This document shows, piece after piece, positions 9,307 through 17,288 of a stretch of DNA of 56,535 nucleotides. The stretch spans positions 1 through 56,535 of the forward strand of contig JAFARZ010000345.1 of assembly GCA_019245115.1 (NCBI GenBank), read 5' to 3'. Numbering within the stretch: the first letter of the stretch is position 1; every line of letters begins with the position of its first letter. Below the pieces are notes generated by a model. It was not told the origin of the DNA and searched no databases. It was given only the letters and a program-made list of their open reading frames with translations. This DNA comes from Streptosporangiaceae bacterium (GTDB lineage Bacteria > Actinomycetota > Actinomycetes > Streptosporangiales > Streptosporangiaceae). A program made the position numbers and the translations under genes.

Positions 9307-9365
9307 GCAGCGGAGTTCAGGGAGCTGAGCTGCCGAGTGTCCACAGCGCGGCATTGGGAGGGCGG

Positions 9366-10388
9366 TTAGCCGATCCTCCCGCTTGCGCCGCCCGTGCGGG
9401 GAATTCTGCGGGCGGAGGCGGATAGCCGGTCGGCGAGCGCGGCGACGAGTTCACGGAGTTCGTCGGGCTGCTCGATGCTGAAGCGCAGGTCGAGCGAGGC
9501 GAGGAGCGGGGGCAACCAGTCCAGCCGCTCGGCCCGTAGTTGGACACAGAGCCATCCCTGGGTCTCCGGATCCTCGCCGGGTCCGGGTGGTGCGTCTTCC
9601 ACGGCCGCCACGCTGGCGGGAAGCCGGGCGCGGACCTGCTCGGGTGTCCCCTCGACCCGGAGGCTGACATGATGCCGGTACGGAGCAGTGGCGAACCCGG
9701 ACAGGACGCGCCGCGCCGGATCGAGGCCGGCGGGCGGCTCGAACGAGCCGGGCAGGATCCTGGCATCCGTAATGCGGTCGAGCCGGAAGGTCCGGTCCTC
9801 GGCGATCCCGGGATCGACGCCCGTGACATACCAGCGGCCCGAATGGGCGACGAGCCCGTACGGGTGCAGGGTTCGCTCGCTGCGCCGGCCGGCAGCCGCG
9901 GTGTACCTGACCTGGACAGGCCGGTGATGGCGCACCGCATCGGCCAGGGCTAGCAGCACAGCGGTCTCCGGGGCGGCGGACTCACCCGGCGGGGCGGTGA
10001 AGGCAACGGATCCCAGCACGGCCTCTAGTCTTCCGGCGAGCCGCCCGGGCAGGACCCGCCGGATCTTCGCCGCGGCCGTCTCGCTCGCGCTGCCCGCCGC
10101 CGTCATCAGCCCCGCCCGGCGGCCGGCGATAAGCCCGAGCAGCACGGCCAGGGCCTCGTCGTCGGTCAGCATAAGCGGGGGCAGGCGGTACCCGGAGGCC
10201 AGCCGGTACCCGCCGTAGCGGCCGCGCACCGACTCGACCGGCACGTCGAGGTCGATCAGATGATCCACGTACCGCCGCACGGTGCGTTCATCCACTCCGA
10301 GCCTGCCGGCCAGTTCGGCCGCCGTCCGGGTACCGCCCGACTGAAGGAGTTCCAGCAGCGTGAGCACGTGAGCGGTCGGTCTGGTCAC
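9366..10388 (-). CDS. WYL-domain transcriptional regulator (HTH_11 + WYL)
   Basis: The N-terminal winged helix (LELLQSGGTRTAAELAGRLGVDERTVRRYVDHL) binds DNA, and the central and C-terminal regions (from about 140, with VQVRYTAAAGRRSERTLHPYGLVAHSGRWYVTG) form the WYL ligand-sensing domain. It is a YafY-type actinobacterial regulator of typical length (340 aa, GTG start). It is divergent from a VOC gene across about 90 bases, so the usual expectation is that it controls that gene. The ligand is not predictable. Confidence 0.92.
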   Translation of the reverse strand: MTRPTAHVLTLLELLQSGGTRTAAELAGRLGVDERTVRRYVDHLIDLDVPVESVRGRYGGYRLASGYRLPPLMLTDDEALAVLLGLIAGRRAGLMTAAGSASETAAAKIRRVLPGRLAGRLEAVLGSVAFTAPPGESAAPETAVLLALADAVRHHRPVQVRYTAAAGRRSERTLHPYGLVAHSGRWYVTGVDPGIAEDRTFRLDRITDARILPGSFEPPAGLDPARRVLSGFATAPYRHHVSLRVEGTPEQVRARLPASVAAVEDAPPGPGEDPETQGWLCVQLRAERLDWLPPLLASLDLRFSIEQPDELRELVAALADRLSASARRIPRTGGASGRIG

Positions 10389-10480
10389 GGGCTCGAAATT
10401 AACACAAATACCGGGCGGATTCTGTCCTGTATTGGTCCTAGCGTGGCTACTGGAAGGTCTCGCACACCACGGAGGACACC

Positions 10481-10882
10481 ATGGAGTTCATGTCGATCCG
10501 CGTTATCACTGACGACGTTGCCCGCCTGGCCGGGTTCTACGAGCAGGCCACGGGCGTCCCGGCGGTCCGGTCCGGCCCAGAGTTCGCCGAGATCAGCACT
10601 GGCCGTGCCACCCTCGCGATAGCCAGCACCCGCACCGTTCAGCTTTTCGGGTCCGATGCCGCCCGTCCGGCGGACAACCACACCGTGATCATCGAGTTCC
10701 TCGTCGATGACGTGGACGCCGTACACCGTAACTTGAAGGGCCTTGTCGATGACTTCGTCATCGAACCAACCACGATGCCCTGGGGTAACCGGTCACTGCT
10801 GTTCCGAGACCCCGACGGCAACCTCGTCAACTTCTTCACCCCGGTCACTCCGGCGGCTATCGAGAAGTTCGCCGCCCGCTGA
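10481..10882 (+). CDS. VOC (glyoxalase/dioxygenase superfamily) protein
   Basis: A 133-residue single-module pair of beta-alpha-beta-beta-beta units. It opens with MEFMSIRVITDDVARLAGFYEQATGVPAV and closes with LLFRDPDGNLVNFFTPV, typical of glyoxalase/bleomycin-resistance folds. The first strand carries R rather than the usual metal-binding H; E near residue 72 (IIEFLVDDVD) and N in the last strand vary too, so metal binding is uncertain. A clear ribosome site (GGAGGACACC) precedes the ATG. It lies divergent to the WYL regulator, which may sense its substrate. The specific reaction is unknown. Confidence 0.85.
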   Translation: MEFMSIRVITDDVARLAGFYEQATGVPAVRSGPEFAEISTGRATLAIASTRTVQLFGSDAARPADNHTVIIEFLVDDVDAVHRNLKGLVDDFVIEPTTMPWGNRSLLFRDPDGNLVNFFTPVTPAAIEKFAAR

Positions 10883-10912
10883 GGCATCGCTCAGGAGGAG
10901 CCCGGCCTACCG

Positions 10913-11002
10913 GCCGCACCCCTCCTGGGCCGCAAATCTTCTCTTGCAGTGGTTCTGATACTGGGGCAGTGCACTTATTCGGAGGGTGCAGTATTCCCTG
11001 CC
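10913..11002 (+). repeat. Imperfect direct repeat, copy 1, at the 3' end of fic
   Basis: About 90 bases that share ordered blocks with 12153-12246: GCCGCACCC-TCCTG, then TCTT-CTTG, then CTGA-TAC-GGGCAGTG and CTTATTCG. It contains the last codons and stop of the Fic gene (minus strand GAATAA). The pair brackets the gene. Confidence 0.5.
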
Positions 11003-11997
11003 CAACGTTGATGCCTAGCCGCCCGATAGGCATCGACGGCCTTGCGCGAGCTGCGCCAGATCCCATCAGGCCCCTGCACGGCATCAAGTCTTCCGCGCTG
11101 TGCTGCCCGGCGCAGGGCGATCTGCGTGAAGTCCCGATCAGCGAGCGCCGCGAGCGGGACCATGCGTGCAGGTCCAGCGACGTTCGGGACGATGAAGCGG
11201 TTGAGGTTGTCATACATGGCCCGGGCGATCAACTCCCCAAGGGTACCGTAGTCACCGCCATCAGCACGTCGCATCGCCGCCAGGTAGGCATCGCGCTGCC
11301 TCTTGAAGATGATCACCGGTGGATAGCCAAGTCGGACCAGTACGAGGTTCATGACGAGCCGTCCGGCCCGGCCGTTTCCGTCAATGAACGGGTGCACCCG
11401 CTCAAACTGGTTGTGAAGTCGCGCCAGTTCCTCTGGCAGCCAGCGATCGATCTCGCCACGCTCGACGCGCTCCGAGGTAACGCAGACATCCTCCACCCAC
11501 TGCTGGACCTGGGCCGGCACTAGTGGCCAGGTGGGAGGAGTCATGCCTCCGGAGAAGGGGTGAATGTCATGCTGGCGGAAGCTACCCGGTCCCTCGCGAT
11601 CGGTGGCGTCGGGGTGCGGTGCCACATCCCAGACTGGGGTCATCGCCAAGTGGTGAATATGGCGGACCTCGCTCATGGTGAGCAGGCGGCCGTCGTTCCA
11701 GTCACAGGGTTCCATGGCTTGCCCATACACCCAGCGAGCAGCGTCCGCGTATCCCTTGACCTCGTTGTACTCCCGCAGCGGCTTAGCCCCTACGGCCCGG
11801 CCCTGGACCAAGAGCATCTCTACCTCGCGCAGGACCAGGGTGTTACCTTCCAACGCGGTGGAGTGGTGTGCTTCCTGATGCCAGATGTCAGCCCAAATCG
11901 ACTCAGCTTCCTTCGGGCTTGGACTCAGCTTCCTTCGGGCTTGGTAGTCCTCCGAGGCGCTGGTCCAGTTCAGCCAGGGCATGGCCAAGCCGTTCAT
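10975..11997 (-). CDS. Class II Fic-domain protein (probable AMP transferase)
   Basis: The Fic catalytic motif HPFIDGNGRAGR is complete, with catalytic His, the Asp/Gly metal and anion-hole residues and both arginines, predicting AMPylation of a hydroxyl on a target protein. An inhibitory motif of the S/TxxxEG/N type (STALEGN) lies near residue 46, before the Fic core, which defines class II self-inhibited Fic proteins; a separate antitoxin is then not required. The C-terminal 60 residues look like a small winged-helix (LADRDFTQIALRRAAQRGRLDAVQG). Length (340 aa) is normal. It stands alone, bracketed by imperfect direct repeats. Confidence 0.93.
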   Translation of the reverse strand: MNGLAMPWLNWTSASEDYQARRKLSPSPKEAESIWADIWHQEAHHSTALEGNTLVLREVEMLLVQGRAVGAKPLREYNEVKGYADAARWVYGQAMEPCDWNDGRLLTMSEVRHIHHLAMTPVWDVAPHPDATDREGPGSFRQHDIHPFSGGMTPPTWPLVPAQVQQWVEDVCVTSERVERGEIDRWLPEELARLHNQFERVHPFIDGNGRAGRLVMNLVLVRLGYPPVIIFKRQRDAYLAAMRRADGGDYGTLGELIARAMYDNLNRFIVPNVAGPARMVPLAALADRDFTQIALRRAAQRGRLDAVQGPDGIWRSSRKAVDAYRAARHQRWAGNTAPSE

Positions 11998-12152
11998 AGA
12001 TACTGGCCCTACTGGGTCGGCCTCTGCCCGCCATGAGCACTCCGTTCACGCACAGACGGAAATTGGTACACCTGACTCGAAGCTAATTGAACATACCAAC
12101 TATCCGAGTAGCGAGACGAAGAGCGGCTCATGTCAGCAAGGGGCTGCCGCAT

Positions 12153-12246
12153 AGCCGCACCCTTCCTGATCTGGGACTCTTCCCTTGGCTGTCGCCTGAA
12201 TACAGGGCAGTGTGCTTATTCGCCGTCTGCCATATTCCTGCTTGGC
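12153..12246 (+). repeat. Imperfect direct repeat, copy 2, upstream of fic
   Basis: Partner of 10913-11002 in the same orientation, again including a minus-strand GAATAA and the block GGGCAGTG-GCTTATTCG. On the minus strand it overlaps the end of a decayed small gene. The two repeats suggest a duplicated 3' segment or the scars of an insertion carrying fic. Confidence 0.45.
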
Positions 12247-12460
12247 CTGTGCCGGTGGCGTCGGCACCAGGGCCTGGACCCCGTTGACCAACATGGCCGC
12301 ATCGCAAGCTCGTCGCCTGATGACCCAGCGACGTGATCACTCCGCTTCGACGCGACCGATCGTATGGTGGCATCCCAGCCCAGCCGGGATCACGTAGCAG
12401 CTTGCTCGCATTGCTCGCAGGCTTCTTCCCGGTCCCCTTGCAGTCGCTGTTAGTGGCCAT
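12216..12460 (-). pseudogene. Decayed small basic Ala/Ser/Lys-type protein gene
   Basis: A strong ribosome site (GGGAGGGACGTGATTC) precedes an ATG encoding MATNSDCKGTGKKPASNASK then LLRD. Actinobacteria have small proteins with this kind of start. After about 35 residues the coding-like sequence shifts frame more than once (IRSVAS, then GSSGDELA, then MLVNGVQALVPTPPAQAKQE in a third frame). I infer a broken gene. It lies upstream of fic on the same strand, but the gap of over 200 bases argues against tight coupling. Confidence 0.4.
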
Positions 12461-12552
12461 GAATCACACGTCCCTCCCTCTTGCGCTGCGGCAGGGAACC
12501 GTGATGTCATGCAGACTCCAGATTGCAAGTGACCTCACAGTCCTTGCCGCGA

Positions 12553-12585
12553 CGGGCACCCGGCTCCTGCAAGACCGGGTGCCCG
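12553..12585. terminator. Hairpin downstream of nrdJ
   Basis: CGGGCACCCGG and CCGGGTGCCCG are perfect 11-bp arms around an 11-base loop. It lies between the nrdJ stop (12715, minus strand) and the start of the decayed small gene. There is no clear T-run, so it is probably a GC-rich actinobacterial terminator. A second weaker stem (GGCTGG/CCAGCC, 12626-12657) lies next to it. No gene is seen in 12461-12714. Confidence 0.55.
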
Positions 12586-12714
12586 TTGAGCTAACAGCCA
12601 TAAGGCAGCTAGCACCATTCGTCCGGCTGGCCCGGAGCCGGTAACCCCGGACCAGCCAATCCTTAGCATCCGGCGCAACTCCAGCTGTTGCATCAGATGC
12701 AATATTTCCCAGTT

Positions 12715-15714
12715 TTAGCTGCAGCCGCTGGTGGAGCCGCAGCCTTCGCAGACGTAGCAGCTTCCAGCTGGGCGCATCTTCGTGCCGCAGGTCAGGCACA
12801 GCGGGGCATCCGCGGTGCGGCCCTGCTGGGCCTCGATCAGCTCGGTGGAGCTGTGCGGGGCGGGAGCCGGCTGGGGGCGGCTCGCCGCGGGCGAAGACGG
12901 CTGGACCGGAGGTTGAGCCACCGTACGTTCGTTGGGAATGGGCTTTTCTACAGGGGCGGACTGCGCGAGGTCGGTCGGGTCGAGCTCGTCGGGACCAGCC
13001 ACGGGGCCGGCCACGGCGGCCGCGCGTTCGGAGGCGGACAGGATGCCCAGCTCGGCGCGCTGGTCGTAGGACAGGTGATCCAGCGCGAGGCGGCGGAAGA
13101 TGTAGTCCATCACCGAACTGGCCAGCCGGATATCGGGGTCGTCGGTGAGGCCGGCCGGCTCGAACCGCATGTTGGTGAACTTGGCAACGTAGGACTCGAG
13201 CGGGATTCCGTACTGCAGGCCGACGCTGACCGCTATCGAGAACGCGTCCATCACGCCGGCCAGCGTGGAACCCTGCTTGCCCAGCTTGAGGAATACCTCG
13301 CCGACACCGTCGTCGGGATAGCTGGACGCCGTCATATAGCCCTCTGCGCCGGCCACCGCGAACTTTGTCACGGTCGCCGGGCGCTGGCGGGGCAGGCGCT
13401 TACGGGCCGGCCGGTGCTCGTGCGACTCCGAGGCGGGTGCCGCCGCGGCGCCGGATTGGCCTGGGCCTCCGGCCGTGGCGGCTTCCACCTTCTCCGGCTT
13501 CTTGCGGGCGTCGGACAGCGGCTGGCCGACCTTGCAGTTGTCCCGGTAGATCGCCAGCGCCTTGAGGCCCAGCTTCCAGCCCTCGAAGTAGATCCGCTCG
13601 ATGTCTTCGACCGTGGCCGATTCGGGCATGTTCACGGTCTTTGAGATCGCGCCGGACAGGTGTGGCTGGACCGCGGCCATCATCCGGACGTGGCCCATCG
13701 GGCTGATCGAGCGCTCACCCATCGCGCAGTCGAACACCTCGTAATGCTCGGGCCGCAAGCCGGGGGCGTTCACGACGTGGCCGTGCTCGGCGATGTATTC
13801 GGTGATCGCCTCGATCTGCTCGTGCGGGTAGCCGAGGTTCTTCAGCGCGCGAGGCACGGTCTGGTTGACGATCTGCATCGAGCCACCGCCGACCAGCTTC
13901 TTGAACTTCACCAGGGCGAGGTCCGGCTCGATACCCGTGGTGTCACAGTCCATCATGAGGCCTATGGTGCCAGTAGGGGCCAATAGGCTGGCTTGGGCGT
14001 TTCTATACCCATTTGCCTCGCCCAGCGAGACGCACTCGTCCCAGGTCGTGTTGGCGAGGCCGAGGATGTCGCGATCCATGGTGCCGACGGTCCGGACACG
14101 CTCGCTGGCATCGGCGTGCTTGCGGATGACACGCTTGTGCGGCTTGGCGTTGCGCGCGTATCCGTCGTAGGGTCCGACAGCCTCGGCCAGGTTCGCGCTG
14201 GTTTTGTAGGCGGTGCCGGTCATCAGCGAGGTGATCGCGGCCGCGATGGCGCGACCGCCCTCGGAGTCGTAGGCGTGGCCGGTGGCCATCAGCAAGGCAC
14301 CAAGGTTGGCGTAACCGATGCCGAGCTGACGGTACCTACGGGTGGTGTCCGCGATTTTCTCCGTCGGGAAATCGGCAAAGCAAATGGAGATGTCCATCGC
14401 GGTGATGACCAGCTCGGTGATTTTCGCGAACCGGGCGGCGTCGAACGTGTCGTCGTCACGAAGGAACTTGAGCAGGTTGATGCTGGCCAGGTTGCAGGAC
14501 GAGTTGTCGAGGTGGACGTACTCGGAGCAAGGGTTACTTGCGGTGATACGGCCGGATTCGGGGCAGGTGTGCCAGTCGTTGATCGTGCCGTCGTACTGTA
14601 TGCCGGGGTCGGCGCACTCCCACGCGGCCTGTGCCATCTCGCGCAGGATGGTCCTGGCGTCGACCCGGTCGACGACCTCTGCGGTGCGGCGTGCCAGGAG
14701 GTCGAACTCCTTGCCCTCCTCCACGGCGTGCATGAATTCGTCGGACACCCGGACGCTGTTGTTGGCGTTCTGGTACTGGACGCTGACGATGTCCTTGCCG
14801 CCGAGGTCCATGTCGAAGCCGGCGTCGCGGAGGACCCTGACCTTCTCCTCCTCCCGCGCCTTGGTCTGGATGAAATCGCGGACATCCGGGTGGTCGACGT
14901 CGAGCACGACCATCTTGGCGGCGCGGCGGGTCGCACCGCCGGACTTGATCGTGCCGGCCGAGGCGTCGGCACCGCGCATGAAGCTGACCGGACCGCTGGC
15001 GGTGCCGCCGGAGGACAGCAGCTCCTTGCTGGACCGGATCCTGGACAGGTTGACGCCGGCGCCGGAGCCGCCCTTGAAGATCAGGCCTTCTTCCCGGTAC
15101 CACTCGAGGATCGAGTCCATCGTGTCGTCGACGGCCAGGATGAAGCACGCCGACACCTGCTGCGGGGACTGAGTTCCGACGTTGAACCAGACGGGGGAAT
15201 TGAAGCTGAAGATCTGGTGGACCAGGGCATAGCGGAGCTCGTGGCCGAAGATCTCGGCGTCTTCGCCGGAGGCGAAGTAACCGTGCTCGCTCCCGGCCCT
15301 CTCGTAGGTGCCGACTACACGGTCGACCAGTTGCTTGAGGCTGTACTCGCGCTGCGGCGAGCCGACAGCGCCGCGGAAGTACTTGGTGGTCACGATGTTG
15401 GCAGCGTTCACCGACCAGAAGTCAGGGAACTCCACGCCGCGCTGCTCGAAGTTGATCGAACCATCCCGCCAGTTGGTCATCACGACGTCGCGGCGTTCCC
15501 AGGTGACCTGGTCGTAGGGATGGACGCCGGGCGTGGTGTGGACGCGCTGGATCTTGAGGCCTCCCCCGGCGCGCCTGGACGTCGTGTGCGCACCCTTCGG
15601 CTCCCGCGAGCCGTTACCGTGCGCGGCCTTGTCCTGGGCGGCCTTGTCCTGCGCGGCCTTGTCCTGCGCGGCGTTCTTGCGCGCGGCCCCGCCGCTCACC
15701 GTCTCCGTCATCAT
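12715..15714 (-). CDS. nrdJ: Adenosylcobalamin-dependent (class II) ribonucleotide reductase
   Basis: Reduces ribonucleotides to deoxyribonucleotides using vitamin B12, independent of oxygen. Recognisable features are the nucleotide-site region FNSPVWFNVGTQSPQQVSAC, NPCSEYVHLDNSSCNLASIN (radical-site region, about residue 400 of the mature form), LAPTGTIGLMMDCDTTG, and a C-terminal zinc-finger-like tail (CLTCGTKMRPAGSCYVCEGC) that recycles the active-site disulfide. I chose the ATG at 15714 (or 15711) because GGAAGGGGGA lies directly upstream; longer starts would overlap nrdR. The N-terminus holds four AAQDK units from a 15-bp tandem repeat. It is transcribed after nrdR, 52 bases away. Confidence 0.96.
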   Translation of the reverse strand: MMTETVSGGAARKNAAQDKAAQDKAAQDKAAHGNGSREPKGAHTTSRRAGGGLKIQRVHTTPGVHPYDQVTWERRDVVMTNWRDGSINFEQRGVEFPDFWSVNAANIVTTKYFRGAVGSPQREYSLKQLVDRVVGTYERAGSEHGYFASGEDAEIFGHELRYALVHQIFSFNSPVWFNVGTQSPQQVSACFILAVDDTMDSILEWYREEGLIFKGGSGAGVNLSRIRSSKELLSSGGTASGPVSFMRGADASAGTIKSGGATRRAAKMVVLDVDHPDVRDFIQTKAREEEKVRVLRDAGFDMDLGGKDIVSVQYQNANNSVRVSDEFMHAVEEGKEFDLLARRTAEVVDRVDARTILREMAQAAWECADPGIQYDGTINDWHTCPESGRITASNPCSEYVHLDNSSCNLASINLLKFLRDDDTFDAARFAKITELVITAMDISICFADFPTEKIADTTRRYRQLGIGYANLGALLMATGHAYDSEGGRAIAAAITSLMTGTAYKTSANLAEAVGPYDGYARNAKPHKRVIRKHADASERVRTVGTMDRDILGLANTTWDECVSLGEANGYRNAQASLLAPTGTIGLMMDCDTTGIEPDLALVKFKKLVGGGSMQIVNQTVPRALKNLGYPHEQIEAITEYIAEHGHVVNAPGLRPEHYEVFDCAMGERSISPMGHVRMMAAVQPHLSGAISKTVNMPESATVEDIERIYFEGWKLGLKALAIYRDNCKVGQPLSDARKKPEKVEAATAGGPGQSGAAAAPASESHEHRPARKRLPRQRPATVTKFAVAGAEGYMTASSYPDDGVGEVFLKLGKQGSTLAGVMDAFSIAVSVGLQYGIPLESYVAKFTNMRFEPAGLTDDPDIRLASSVMDYIFRRLALDHLSYDQRAELGILSASERAAAVAGPVAGPDELDPTDLAQSAPVEKPIPNERTVAQPPVQPSSPAASRPQPAPAPHSSTELIEAQQGRTADAPLCLTCGTKMRPAGSCYVCEGCGSTSGCS

Positions 15715-15766
15715 TCCCCCTTCCGGAACCCGAGCGGGCTCCTCCAGGCCCCGCGAGGCCATCTGG

Positions 15767-16258
15767 TTACTTGTCTGCTCCCTGACCCTGGCGCTGCTCG
15801 TGGCGTTGCTCATTGCGATGCTGTCGCAGGGTGGCGATCTCTTCCTCGAAGTCGGCTAGCGACTCGAAACCTCGGTATACGGACGCGAACCTGAGGTAGG
15901 CGACCTCGTCTAGCTCCCGGAGCGGTCCGAGAATGGCCAGTCCCACCTCGTGCGAGGGGACCTCCGCCATGCCGCGCGCCCTGATGGTCTCCTCGACCCG
16001 CTGGGCCAGGATGGCCAGCTTGTCCTCGCTGACCGGGCGGCCCTGACACGCCCGCTGGACGCCGCGAACGATCTTGTCCCGGTTGAACGGCTCGGTGACG
16101 CCGCTGCGCTTGGCCACCATCAAGATGACGGTTTCCTGGGTGGTGAAGCGGCGACCGCACTCGGGGCATGATCGCCTGCGGCGGATCGCCGTGCCGTCAT
16201 CGGCGGTCCGGCTGTCGATCACCCGGCTGTCAGGATGCCGGCAGAACGGGCAGTGCAC
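15767..16258 (-). CDS. nrdR: Transcriptional repressor NrdR
   Basis: A 163-residue ATP/dATP-sensing repressor of ribonucleotide reductase genes. The N-terminal zinc ribbon (HCPFCRHPDSRVIDSR ... CPECGRRF) binds DNA, and the following ATP-cone (VTEPFNRDKIVRGVQRACQGRPVSEDKL) reads adenine nucleotide levels. The GTG at 16258 is chosen because GGGAGGTGAT precedes it and it gives the canonical VHCPFC start. It is first in an nrdR-nrdJ operon and is preceded by a NrdR-box-like pair, so it probably represses its own operon. The C-terminus is rich in Gln/Glu/Arg. Confidence 0.97.
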   Translation of the reverse strand: MHCPFCRHPDSRVIDSRTADDGTAIRRRRSCPECGRRFTTQETVILMVAKRSGVTEPFNRDKIVRGVQRACQGRPVSEDKLAILAQRVEETIRARGMAEVPSHEVGLAILGPLRELDEVAYLRFASVYRGFESLADFEEEIATLRQHRNEQRHEQRQGQGADK

Positions 16259-16321
16259 GCTATCACCTCCCGCTGTGTTGATTCCTTCTGCGTCAATTTT
16301 ACCGGGGCAGTCCACTGGTGA

Positions 16322-16369
16322 ACACAACCTGTGGAAAAAACACAACGCTGTAAGTACTAGATGTTGTGG
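16322..16369 (-). promoter_or_regulatory. Candidate NrdR-box pair upstream of nrdRJ
   Basis: Two 16-base sites on the minus strand, CCACAACATCTAGTAC (16369-16354) and TTTCCACAGGTTGTGT (16337-16322), start 32 bases apart. The NrdR consensus is close to ACACWATATATWGTGT, usually as two sites about three helical turns apart. Site 1 keeps the central A-AT-T-G positions and site 2 keeps the TTGTGT half. Position, 64-110 bases before nrdR, and spacing both fit. Site 2 is weak in its left half. Confidence 0.5.
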
Positions 16370-16499
16370 TTACCGTAGACCAGGAGACCTACGGGAAGCA
16401 AGCCAGGCGAGCGTGTCGGGCCGGAACCGCCGTGAAACCAGCGGTGGAGGTGACGCGCCGGCGTGTCGCCCGCCGGGCCCGTGCGCGCCGGTCCCTATA

Positions 16500-16675
16500 T
16501 TCGACCGGCTGCACCGGTTCGACCTGCTTCGGCCCTGTTCGCCTAGTTATTAACGTGTTCGACCGATCCGGCCCCGTTCGACGGGCCTCGGGGTGTTCGA
16601 CAGGCCCCGCACTGTCCGATATGTCAGCCGTGTTCGATTCGCCCGGCCGCGCTGGACCGGGCCCGCTCTGTTCAG
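16500..16675 (+). repeat. Periodic TTCGAC array, about 19-bp spacing
   Basis: TTCGA-like words begin at 16500, 16518, 16538, 16558, 16577, 16596, 16615 (TCCGA), 16633 and 16671, with a degenerate one near 16652. Steps are 18, 20, 20, 19, 19, 19 and 18 bases; the spacers are unrelated. The array runs from the LysM stop codon toward the nrdR promoter and fills most of the 16370-16671 gap, which holds no gene. TTCGA is close to the half-site of the actinobacterial SOS box. Confidence 0.6.
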
Positions 16676-17061
16676 TCTCGCGGTACCCACAGGCGCTCGC
16701 CGGGCTGGACGACGGTGCCGGTGAGCGCGTTCAGCTCGATGATCTGCTGGACGACGATACGGGTGTCGGCATCAGGATCCGCGGTCTCGGCTACCGACCA
16801 CAGGCTCTGGCCGGGAAGCACGGTCAGCTGCCTGAGGTTCCGCTGGGCCGCCTGGCGCGATATGGCGTTGCTGGTTGCCTGCGCGGTGCCGGTGCCGACC
16901 TGCAGCGACGCGACCGCCATCGTCCCGGTGACCAGGAGTGCCGCCGCGGCCGTAACGACGACGCGGCCGCGTCTGGTCAGCCGCACGCGCGACTTCGGAT
17001 CTCGCCGGCTGCCCGCGCCCGGCTTCCGCCGCTCAGTGGCGCACAATCCCGTCGCAACCAT
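16672..17061 (-). CDS. LysM-domain membrane-anchored protein beside lexA
   Basis: A 129-residue protein with a basic N-terminus (RRDPKSRVRLTRRGR), one membrane/signal segment (VVVTAAAALLVTGTMAVASL) and a C-terminal LysM module from about residue 78 (LTVLPGQSLWSVAETADPDAD ... QPGERLWVPRD) that binds peptidoglycan. LysM proteins next to lexA are common in actinobacteria and recall YneA of Bacillus, an SOS-induced division inhibitor. It is divergent from lexA and shares the intergenic SOS box, so DNA-damage control is likely. A role in division arrest is inference. GAGGGG precedes the ATG. Confidence 0.85.
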   Translation of the reverse strand: MVATGLCATERRKPGAGSRRDPKSRVRLTRRGRVVVTAAAALLVTGTMAVASLQVGTGTAQATSNAISRQAAQRNLRQLTVLPGQSLWSVAETADPDADTRIVVQQIIELNALTGTVVQPGERLWVPRD

Positions 17062-17087
17062 AGGGAACCCCTCCCATCAAACCTTCG

Positions 17088-17140
17088 TTCGGCTTGCTCC
17101 TGTTCGATAGCAACTCCGTTCGATCGTATGCCTGTTCGAC
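17088..17140 (+). promoter_or_regulatory. Four phased TTCG repeats in the LysM promoter
   Basis: TTCGG (17088) and TTCGAT/TTCGAC (17103, 17119, 17135) recur at 15-16-base steps immediately upstream of the LysM start. They are the same word as in the array downstream of that gene but with a different period. They are direct half-sites, not inverted boxes, so a standard LexA dimer site is not formed here. Confidence 0.45.
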
Positions 17141-17192
17141 CCACCTGTCATATAGCCGTTGTACCGCGAGGGTCTGACATTTTCGCGACACG

Positions 17193-17208
17193 TCGAACAG
17201 ATGTTTGG
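17193..17208. promoter_or_regulatory. SOS box (LexA operator)
   Basis: TCGAACAGATGTTTGG fits the actinobacterial SOS box form CGAAC-N4-GTTYG. It lies in the divergent region between the LysM gene and lexA, about 80 bases before the lexA start, where it can autoregulate lexA and repress the LysM gene. Confidence 0.75.
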
Positions 17209-17288
17209 GGTTTTGACAAAGAACCGCTACGCTCTTAGTCGTCATGCGAGAACGCGAACACGCATGGTCATCAAAAAGGAGGAACAGC

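Noticed and set aside
12216..12460. Antitoxin gene for the Fic protein
   Set aside because: Fic carries its own inhibitory STALEGN motif (class II), and the small gene is frame-broken and over 200 bases away.
16500..16675. CRISPR array or canonical SOS boxes in the TTCGAC array
   Set aside because: The repeated word is only about six bases, far below a CRISPR repeat, and the words are direct half-sites, not the inverted CGAAC-N4-GTTCG needed for a LexA dimer.
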